Part shown: positions 1-11,300 of the stretch, piece after piece
How positions within the stretch are numbered: the stretch's first letter is position 1
How the letters are laid out: each line of letters begins with the position of its first letter
Source: Glossina fuscipes
Taxonomy: Eukaryota; Arthropoda; Insecta; Diptera; Glossinidae
Direction: 5' to 3'
Assembly: GCF_014805625.2 (NCBI RefSeq)
Contig: NW_023998414.1
Span: 38,813,998-38,877,997 of the forward strand
DNA: 64,000 bases
Position numbers and translations under genes: made by a program
Notes under the pieces: model-generated
Databases searched by the model: none
The model's input: only the letters and a program-made list of their open reading frames with translations
Told to the model about the DNA's origin: nothing

Positions 1-340
1 CCGAACTGAACAAAAGCCAAAGGTGGCAGAGTTGTTTTCCTTTTTTCTTTTTCTTTTTCTTTTTCTTTCGTTTTTTTTTTTTTTTTTTTTTAAATACAAA
101 AACAGATATACTACACAACAGTGTACTACACCCCATGCCAAGTATACGTTTTCGTTAGCATTCATATTAAATGATCTACACCAATGAGTTAAGCCTCAGT
201 TCAGTGTTAACCGTGATCGAAGCAATTTCACTACACTTGAGTGGCGCTACGTTTTTTTGCCGAACCAACTATTTGAAAAAGAAATTTTCAATATAACGTG
301 TAAAACAGAATCAAACAAAACAATAAAAAGAGAAAAGAAG

Positions 341-375
<35 letters not shown>

Positions 376-379
376 AATA

Positions 380-427
<48 letters not shown>

Positions 428-500
428 TATAAATATAATATAATATACATATGTATGCACATATATATATATATATATAGTATAAATATATATTAGCAAA
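1..500. promoter_or_regulatory. 5' flank / presumed 5' UTR of GstT, repeat-rich
   Basis: No gene is seen here. The stretch holds pyrimidine tracts (about 39-91), a TAAA/AAAT tandem tract (about 341-376) followed at once by a (TA)n run (about 386-423), and a second TA cluster (about 448-480) ending 20 bp before the GstT start codon. No TATA box or initiator can be singled out in DNA this rich in TA. The reading frames here are only translations of the repeats. Confidence 0.4.
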
Positions 501-621
501 ATGCCGTTGCAACCGATACGATTCTTTTATGATCTCTTAAATCAGTCCAGTCGCGCTTTATACATATTTTTAGAATCTTCTAAAATACCCTTTGAAGCGG
601 TCTCGATTTCAGTATTAAAAG
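501..621 (+). CDS. GstT: GstT exon 1 (N-terminal 40 residues)
   Basis: This exon is too short to stand out as a reading frame. It begins MPLQPIRFFYDLLNQ and ends in LK plus one base of a Gly codon, just before the donor GTAAGC at 622. The split Gly codon is completed by GT at 12406, giving GEHLTGEY, exactly where theta GSTs have a G-(E/Q)-H-L motif. The phase match and the family match together support joining it across 11.8 kb. Confidence 0.85.
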
Positions 622-3040
622 GTAAGCGTTAACTGATAACTCTTGATAAATTGCCGTATATGGTAGTAGTAGTTGGTGTTTTGTGTTAAGAGACTAATGA
701 TAAAAAAAAAAGAGAAAAAAATTAAAAAAAAACAAATTTCTTTTTCTTTATCAAAACAATATTCCTTGGCTTGGTCGTGGCTTTTTAACATGCTACCGAT
801 AAAACAAGTGTGCCAACTACATATATAATAATTTAAATGCATATACAGTGCAATGTAAATACGGTTTTTAGTTAGACAAAGGATTCTTATCGCGTCGATC
901 AGCAGTTCGTAAGTGATAATTGCATACAGGCATCCGTTTATCTTGATGAACGGAAGAGTCTGATTATTTAAAAAGCTAAGATTTCGTACGATGTTTCAAA
1001 CGGGGGGCGTATCGTTTCCACTTGTTTTTTTTTTTTTTTTTTTTTTTTTTTTTGAGGTTTTGAGGTTTTCTAATCTCTTGTGAAATTCATTTTCGGTTGT
1101 TGTGATTTATCGTCATAGCAATCTTATAGCTAGTGGACCCGATCAGAGAACAATTAAATATCAAATACGAGAATTCGAATCCGCATCTATTTCGCTTGAC
1201 GATACGCCTTTGTCTAAAGCAATACACAGGAACAAATCGAGGTCGCGAGGTTATGTCTTAAGGCGGTAGAGTTTCGAGTAACGAGTGAATGCTTAGTTTC
1301 GGTCACGGATTGCGTACATGTCGGCTAGGTTGTGGCCGCTGTCCTCGCAAATAGACGACATACCCCGACCAGATCGGTCTATATTTAAGAAGAAAAAGAA
1401 GAAGAAGAAGAAGAAGAAGAAATGTAGGGCTCCTTTATTTATAAGTAAATTTAAAATAATGCAGTTCGTTGAGACTATACCGAAGCACTCGAACGAAAGG
1501 TATTCATTTCAAATTTTTTTCCCAATTAATCTCGTCAGAGGCAGTCACTTGGTTATGACAGTGTTTAAGCTTTGAGCTATTGATGACAATGACAATTATT
1601 TGAATGAATTCTTTTTTTCGTAAAGTAAAGTGTATCATTATGTGGCTAAAAGCATTTCTTTCACGCCTATCACATCGCCTCGCGCGATATGTTACAAACC
1701 TGTGTAGCAAGTTAACGTACCTCTTCGCTTTAACGATAGTTAAAACACATACAGCATGCTATGAATTTAGTTACAAAACATTTTTGACCCAGTTGGCGGA
1801 TATTTAAGATTGTTAACTTGCCTTGTTGTCTTTTTCTGTTTGCATTAAGTTTAATGACAGTTGTCAGGTATATAAGAAATACTTACTACAACTTCTTGAG
1901 TTTGAGTTTAGAAAACCGCTTTGTTTCCAATTTTAAATTCGAAAATATCAGATGTTTCTTTTATGAACGACAATCCTAAATACGCAGGTATAGCCTTTGA
2001 GGAAGAGACGAGATTTCCTTGGAGTTTTTTTTTTTTTGCCAAAAATTTAAACACATTTCACTTATATACTATATTATATGTGCCACTGTGATCCTGATAC
2101 TTTAATCTCGGTTTTTCCGTTACAAAGCTTATGGCATGGACTGCACAACTTTCTTTTGTTCTTTCGTTGACATCAAGTTGATGTAACGGTTACGAGAGTT
2201 GAGCAGCGAGTTTTCCAGTCATTTTTTTTGGCGAATTCTATGCGAAGAGTATGCGTGATCCGGCATTATTGGAATAGAAGATATAGGCTTTCCTGTTTAC
2301 CGCATTAGTTTTTGAACGTATCGCAGCAAGTAGTAATCAGTTGATGTTCGCCGGCGTGTTAAGAGACTTTTAAAACTTGAAAAGACTTGGATCGAAAATG
2401 AAATTCAAGCGCATATTGAATTTCGCTATATGTATATATATATGGATTTTACAACGAACGTATATCCGCAATTGTATTCTCAGTGGATGGTGTTCAAAGT
2501 TCGTGCTCAAACATATATATGCATGCTATTCCCCTTTACTGTTTCAAATAATCTATAGAAACAAATTTGAATAGAATTTATTAAGTAGTACACGTTTAGT
2601 TATAGCCACTAATATATAGTAAAAGGTGTGTAAATAAATTTTAATTATTTTTTCGTTACTTCGCTATTTAACATAGTAACGTTAACTGATGTTTTCGAAA
2701 TATTTGCTAAAAATATTGTATTACAAAAAAAAAGAAAAGAAAGCAAAGCCAAGAAAGTTGCATTCATATCGTGACGGATTTCGTTTACGAGCAGAATATA
2801 ATTTTTCGAATTTTACAACATGATCGATTTGTACAGTTTGCACCATCATCATGCATTATCTGCTTGGGGCCTCAAGCGACAATGCGACAAAGCATATGTT
2901 AAACGATGTCGAACGTTTTCTGTGCGAGCGATTTGATGACGCATTAAATCTGAACTTTGAATTTCATCCTTTCGTCTCAACAAGACGAGAAAATTTTGAA
3001 ATCAAGAGATAAACATCATATCTCATATATTGTGATTACT

Positions 3041-3071
<31 letters not shown>

Positions 3072-5263
3072 AAATATTTGTAGGTTTTAAAAGAGGACCA
3101 AAAAAAAAAATAAATAATAAAAATAAAAATACTATATACCGCCTCTCCTTAAGAGATGAATATAATAATCGAGTGTAGGAGAAGAGGAGAAAAGCCAGTG
3201 CAATATGAAAAAAGAGAAATATATCGCACATGGAAATTGCGTAACATTTCTACATTTCAGGTATAATAATATGATGCTCTGCAAATCTAAATCGAAAGTT
3301 TTTTCACGCATGCGTACGTACGCATAGGTCGCGCAGTATTTTGTATCTTGAAAAAATTCCAAAGATTCGTAGAAAAACAAGATTTTTGCTAAAATATGCA
3401 CTCGATTTAATATATCTTCTCTAAATCTGGCCACAAAAACGATTATATGGCGTTTAATGCAGCTTTAGCTAACAATCATTTTTTATTTATATATTTAAAT
3501 TAATTACTTCATTAAGGCAAATCTATTCATTCTTTTCATGTAACATGTCATTATATTGTCATCGATCAAATTTATTTTTTTATATAATCAATGTATTAGG
3601 TGTTTGCAAAAATTCTGTTCACTTGTTCACTTGAAAAAGGCATTTATTGTTGGAAAATTGGTACAATATATATATATATATATATATTGTATATATATAT
3701 ACATATATATATATATCAAAGTAGTTTCCATCGTTTTCTATAAACATTTTACAATAGTTTTGGCAACACGGCGATATCATGGCGAAAGAACTTATATTGG
3801 CTTGGCATCTAGCCATCCACCCAACGATCCATTTGCGTACTTCTTTAAAGTTGGGGAGTGGGGGGGAGCCGTGCGCCAGCAAAAATCAAGCCGCACCGAT
3901 CTGGACAAGTAATAATGAGGAAACGTCATGTCTGATAAGTGCGCTGCCTGGGGCAGAATTTCCCATTCGAGCTGCTGGACCACTGACCAAAACATAGCAT
4001 TTACAAGCAGTGCGTCCCGTCACTTTTAAACCGTTGAACCGAAAACCGGTAATTGGGATATGATGGAGCAGCATCTCCATAAGCCACTGAACGTGTTTGC
4101 TGGGCTTCGGCAGCAGATTTCTTCAAGTAAACAACCGAAATTATGAAATTGGAAGAAGAAGAGTTTTGAGTACTCCATGCTTAGCGTCGGGGCACGCCGA
4201 CTGAAAACTGTTCTTTTATGTAGAGAAAGGCCATGTACACCATGTACACTGTTATATCCCAGTTCTTTATCATTTTGTATCATGTCTGTAGAATTCGGGG
4301 ATGACAACTTTTCCAGTTGATAGTAAAAGTAATAAATAGATTGTTGGCATTTATTTGTGAAAAACGGTCCAACGATAATCTAAAAGCACACATTGGACAT
4401 ACTATCCATGGCAAAATAGCATGGAATGGTACAGCTATTGTAAAGTTTTCCCGATAGGCATATATGCAATAAAGGAATGGAATAAAGGATACAGCATTTG
4501 GCATTTTTCATTTAAATGCTCATATAAGACGTGTCTTTGTTATCAAGTGAGCCCGTATTGAGAAGTGTTACTCATTGACTTTCAGCTCTTCTTCTAATAC
4601 GCTAACGTTAAAACTGATGTTTTAACAAATTATTTATGTGCATTTGGAAAATATGTTTGCGTAGCAGGCTCTCATTAAAACGACCATTTATTAGGTATGG
4701 GACCGTGGGCGATACACAAATGGGCATTTACCCATTCTATGTGGCGGCGTTGTAGCGCCTGCACAAAAATGGAAAAAATTGACCTTTCTCACTTTTATTG
4801 TGAAAATAGAAAGAATCAGCCCCGCCCATCCGGTATTATAAGTATGGAAATTGAGTTATTTTTCCCATCTTTTTAGGCTGACGGTGACGGGTGAGAAAAA
4901 AGCTCGATCACGATCGAATATAATTTTTTTGCTTGTTTTCATTGCAACGTAGAGGACAACGTGGAATATTTTTGCTAAGTAAATTTAGGCATTTTTATAC
5001 CCTACTACATAGCGTGTCGTAGAAGCGAATGTTAAGTTTGCGCAAATGTACGCAAGGAGTAGGCTCGACTCGCATGAAATGGTCGCACCTTTCGAAACGA
5101 TTTAGGTCCTGACCTTGTTTGGCCTAGAGATTGTTCTGCGAGAGTGTCGGTTTATTGTTCAAGTAAATGCTAAGCAATTTTTAAGCATTTTTAATGACTG
5201 AAGGTATTACTACTGGTGTTGCTGTCACATAACAAGTGACAACAATAATACAATATTCGTTTG

Positions 5264-5298
<35 letters not shown>

Positions 5299-5340
5299 TT
5301 TTATGAACTTATTTGGTTTAATGTGTTAAATCTACTACTG

Positions 5341-5378
<38 letters not shown>

Positions 5379-8300
5379 GCTACTGCTACTGTCTACATGA
5401 AATATATTTGAAATAAAGCACTTTTAGTTATTACGTTTAATGTAATGTGCAAGCGGTTTTTGAAATGTCCGCATGGATGGAAAATCTTGAAAATTGTAGT
5501 TTATTTTATTATTTTTGCAATAATCATCATTCATCATTCATTATTATTCAGTTACTTGTTTATAGCAATAAATGCATTGGAATGAAGCTTGGCATGTTAT
5601 GAAGCATGGCCGGCGCAGTTTGTCTATCCGTTATATGTATAAGTGTTGATAGAAATTTGTAAAATTAGATTTCTTCGCTTTGTAGAGATCGCTTGCAAGA
5701 ATCTACGAATGTCGAGGCCTAGTTATCTACATTATAGTTAGCTTAAAACTCTACTTTCCGGTAATGTGAATGAATTTGTTAAGAATTGTGAACAGTGACA
5801 CTGTTAACGTAGGTTGCATGGACTGCCATATAAATATTATTTATTTTAACGCTTTAAAATGCTTTGTCGCTTAAGTAATAATTAAAGTACAAAGTGTATT
5901 TGACTTGACTTGGAATTATTTCTATATATGAATATTTTCATATTTAGATGTTCGATTGTATTTTTCTCGTTTGCATATAATTTACGTTATTTGTTATTGT
6001 AAATATTTGAATTGAAATGAACATTCGCGAGTAAACATCCATTTATATGCAGGTCTGTAAATATGTACATATATGCATATACACATATATTACTAATTAC
6101 GAGTACACGTACGTAAATTCAGCATATAGTTATAAATTCTACATATAATGTTTTTTTGCTTTTATTTTTTGTTTTTCTTTTTTTTTGGAATTTTTTTTTT
6201 TGTATTTTTTATTACAAATCTGGTTGTGATTATAATCCAAACTCGTATAAGTTATTATGACATTTTATTTAACCTGAGCATTTTTTTTTTTATTTTTACT
6301 TTTTTTTTTTTTATATTTATATTTATTGCTTTGTTTGTTTTTATATTGAAACCGGCTTGTTGCACTTGCCCACAAAGGATGAGGATATATTAGTTTGGTA
6401 ATTGTATATGTAACGTGCATTACATCCTTGATTAGCGCGTAAAGTGGTTACCTTTTTAGTTATATGCAAGCCAAAAAAAGTTAAATAGAAATCTGAAATA
6501 GATTGGCGAGGAAAAAAAAAGAAAAATACGAAATTTCTTCATCAATTTTTTAAGCAACTGATTGGTACGTCCTTACCATTGTCAAGGCATATGTTTTTAC
6601 GGGCGCCCGTGATGAGTTTAATTTTCAGTAATTTGATTATTCTCACCGCCAAGTGCATCGTATTATTAATATGAAATGCCAAAGATAATCATGCGGTTCG
6701 CCGACTCCTCCATATTTATTGTATTACTCTTTACGCTTTTATGACTTATTGACACGATATTGTCAATAAGTGTTTATTATAAAGGGCTCGATTGGTCTTT
6801 TATTGGAACAGCAATATATATAAAGTGGATGTAATAATTACCTCAAGGACGCAAGATGAGTTTTAAACACAAACTTTTATAATCAATATTTTCTGCTGCA
6901 AGGCATAGAAAAAAAATATAAAAAAAACTAAATGTAGCCTGCCTTGTAAGAGTAAGCATTCAATTGCATTATTTTGATGTAACAAAGACTAGGTTACATA
7001 TAATATAACATAAACTGATGCCAGTGACAAGATTAAGTAATCAAATCAAGTTTACCTAACTTATTTATTTGATCCCCGATATCTGTTACTATATACGCAG
7101 GTATGTCGCGCAAATATTTGGCAAATATAATACTAATCTTTTGCGGTTAATAAATAAAAAAATGAAATTTAAATAATTCCGCATACATGACGCTTATTAG
7201 TACAAATGAATAAATACATACATACAAGCAAAACATGGTTTCGTGAATAAATGTTGAAAGCAAAAAAATAAAAAGTGCACAAAGTAATGAATTATTTAAT
7301 TCGCAAACAAGAAACTGCGCAGGTGCGAATTGCTTGAGATGTTTAGAATTTGAAAAATATCAGAATATAAAGAAACCTAAAAACTGGACGTAAAACGAAC
7401 AGCATTAGAGGATTAGTAAATTTCAAAGATTAGGTTTGTGTTCTCTTTTCCATTTTTCATTAATATACGATCTCTTTACGTGATCTTGCCATCAAGTATG
7501 ATAGACAAACATCATATGGAAAAAAATGGACAAAATAATATGAATATAATTTAATGTAGTGACATCATGTTGCAACAGTCGATAACACTGCTCCCATGTA
7601 AATCATGCGATGCATATGTTCACCCGCACAGTTTACGTCAAGTCAAGTCTTGGAGGTCATTTTTTTTATGGTCTAATACAGTTTTTATTCTGCGACGTTC
7701 GGTAATTTCTCGGTGATTTCTCAGACCTTGGGCAAGAGCAAGAGCAAAGCGTTGGTCCTCGGTCAGCAGGAGCATCTGTGACGAACTGTTTAGAACGTTT
7801 TAGAAGCTACAGTGTCCACGGTAACGGCGGCATGGGCAAAACATGATGACATATCCGCCGAATCGGAACAGTGGGCGAAATCGAAAGCTAATTGACAGAG
7901 ACGGAGACATGAAAAATTATGGTAGACAGACAACATAAAAATACAAAAGTGGCAAAAGTGGTAGCAGAAGTCAACACTCACTGTAGTAATAATGTTCCGA
8001 CAAAAACAGTACGGCGGGCGTTCCGAAAAGCAGAAACATTCATGGAAGTCCGGCTTCATAACGGAAGCCAACGCTAAGCTGCGAAAGAAGTAGTGATGTG
8101 GTAGTAGTATGGTCCGGTGAATCACATCGTTTCCTGCCAATGGCTGAGCTGGGCACAAGCCAGAAGCCTACGATCTGGATTACCTGTTTCCTACGATCAA
8201 GCTCGCGCACCTCACGCGCTAGAGTACTGGGAATGAATATCTTAACATTCCGCGTTTACGCAGCCAAAGTGGTTTAACCTTTGTTCGAAGAGTATCAGAA

Positions 8301-11300
8301 TATCATCAGATGTGTTCCGTGGCCAGCTTCAATTGAGACGTTTTTAGGTAAGGGAATGAGGAGCATTCCATTGGAAAGTATTCAGAATCTCTGCGGATCT
8401 CTTCCGCGAAGAAATGCAGCCCTTTTACACGCAAATGGTGGACCAACACTTTATCAATAAATAAATATTGTTTGTATATGCCAGGTATCCATATTATTTC
8501 GTCCATCCCCGATATAAGTATGTGTTTCGTTAAGGGCTCCATCGAGGGGCCTTCCATTGGCTATAATTACATTTGATTTCATTTTTAAAAATACAGTACG
8601 AATAGATCATACGACCCCTAAAGTGCGCCCTTGTGGACGCTCTTCAGATTGCCTATCTGCATGGATCAATTCTGAGTAGACTATCATCTCTGGTACACAT
8701 GGATCAATTCTGAGTAGACTATCATCTCTGGTACACAAATTCTTGCTTCATATGATGTACATTATCTTGTTGAAGTATTCGTTCTAACTTGTCAATCGAT
8801 CTTGACGTTAAGCCAATCAATGTGCATCCAGCTCATGCAAAATAAAAGCTCTATGGGATATAGAAATATATTTCTCTTATTATCTTTTGCCTCACAATAA
8901 AATGAAATTTATCCCAGATCTTGTTTTAGGGCAATAGATGCACGTTTCACGATGAAAAATTATTAACTTTTTTGCGTCAGTCCGCGAACCTAATCGTTAT
9001 TCGGTTCTTCGGAAAGAGTGTTTTGCCGATTGCCCAGACTGTGTTCATATAACACGAAGTGTTAAAAATCGGGAAACTACAGCGATTAGCGATTAGTTCC
9101 CTTAATCGTTCTATTAACATATAATCGCGTATTGTTGTTGTGCTGAGAAGTCGCTTCTTTTTTCGATTTTTTTTTTTTTTTTTTTTTTTTTTTTGTAATA
9201 AAAGAATTAATTAAAACATATATTGTTAGGTAATTATATTTCTAATTTGCGTTTGCTTTTATAAAAATAGCTGTTTATTTAGCTGTCATTGAAATTGGTA
9301 AACAATTGCCTTCGACGTGTTTGTTATTAGTTAAAAATTTAAATTGTTTTCAGAAAAAAGTTGCAAACGGTTTTTTCAATGCTATACCGACTCTTACCCA
9401 ACATGTCTTTATTCTATATGCGCTATGATGCAGAGCTGTATTAAGTTTGCTTGCATGTGTGCAATATCCAGAAGGACTTTTGCGATAGGTGCAACTCTAT
9501 ATATATATACACCTAATAAGCTCGTCTGTCTATCCGTCTGTCCCGTTTATTGTTTAAGCGCGTTTTTAATGGATTGCAAATGTTGCTGTAACTGTAACTG
9601 ACATATAAGAAGTGAGAGCCAATCGATGGCAATGCCGTTTTGTCTTAAGCTAGGCTATAACATTTTAAAATCCATTTATTGCCTTTTACTATACCGACCG
9701 ATTCAGAATCATTTTCGAAATCTAAACTTTTCTGTATATCCATCGGTCCATGCGTTTAAGCGGTTAGCAGGCAGATCGCAGTTTTTGGGTGTTTTGGTCC
9801 AATGATGAACGCTACGGAAAATCTGGTCAATATGTAAATGTCATCCAAGAGGGGAAATTTTTTTTTTTTATAATTCTCAAGTTTACCGTTTAGAGGCTTT
9901 TATGAATTTAACCATGCAAATGACGAACAATTAGTTAAGCGAACAGACTTGATTAAATCGCCTGGGAATCTAACGTTGAGCAAAAGCATAAATTTCATCA
10001 CTGAATATATACATATTCTTCAAGTTCAACAAATTAATATAATACGAGGTGGCTTATACATAAACATTGTTGATCGTTGTGACCAGTTCGTCGGGGGTAT
10101 TATGACCGGACGTCGAAAATCGATAGTAGTAATGATTGTATGGAAAATCAAACACTCTGAATACAATATTTTTGATCAATGGAAGATTCTGAATTAGCTT
10201 AGCCAGAGCCAGGATTACTTCGCGCTATCATTTCGTGTTACGCAATAAAATTGAGATAGAAAATTAAAATTTGACATATTTATTTATAATTTATCCTGAT
10301 TCGATGAAGACACAGAGAGATAGAGAGAGAGAGAGAGTGAGAGAGAGAGAGAGAGGGAGGGAGGGAGGGAAATCCCTTGCGAAATAGATATGATCCATTC
10401 ACAAAACACGAAAGAAAAAATAATTTAAGGTGAAGGACAATCGTTCGCAACAATCGTGAAATGCCAGGAAGTAAAATATTTACGAGCATCGGCTTTAGCT
10501 CATAGACCTGATTCCTGGTAGATTTGCTGCAAACGCAATGGCAAAGTTAGCATGCTTTACGTTATGTCGGCACAAGTAAAAATTAATTGCTTGAAATTAT
10601 TACAATAATTTAATGCAAGGTTACCACAATTATTCAGCCCGGCAAACATTTTGATTCCGAATATACTTAAATAATAATGCGAAAATTCTCTCTCTCATGT
10701 TAGCACAAAAGAAAAAAAAGATTGAATTTTACAGCTCATAGGGGAATTTACAAGAACCAGTCATAGTTTACGCTCATCAGTTTACACATACAATTTATTA
10801 GTCAAACGCCGCCGCCTGACTTAAAAAATAAAAAATATATTTATTCCCTAAGGCGGCGTCTATTAGGATTGTAAGACATGCTTTTTTGTCTCTTCGAAGC
10901 CCACACTATATTACATTGAAACGAAGAAAGCGTTCATCGAATGAATCCATAGTGATATGTACGGAAAAGATAAAGCAATGCTAACTTAACGTACGATACG
11001 ATATATTACATATGAACAAAAGTGGCCTGGACACATGATGAACTTGACAGCTGGTGGGTAATGGGGGAAAGTGAATGAACTCATGACACGATTTTCACTC
11101 ATAGTTCGTCATCACTACTTTTTGAACACATTTTTATTTTTTATAATTCATTAAAATGCGTTGCTTTTTTTTTGTTTTGTTTTCATAAAGCAAAACTTCA
11201 TCACTGAATATTTTCATCATAAGATTTTAGAATCGTAAAACTTGATTTCGATAAAGTTCAACAGGACATAGATGTCTTATAACATGGTTTGGATGCAACG

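Noticed and set aside
7790..8158. 122-codon minus-strand frame in GstT intron 1
   Set aside because: Cys/His/Phe-rich composition without a zinc-finger or other pattern; the flanks give no homologous continuation.
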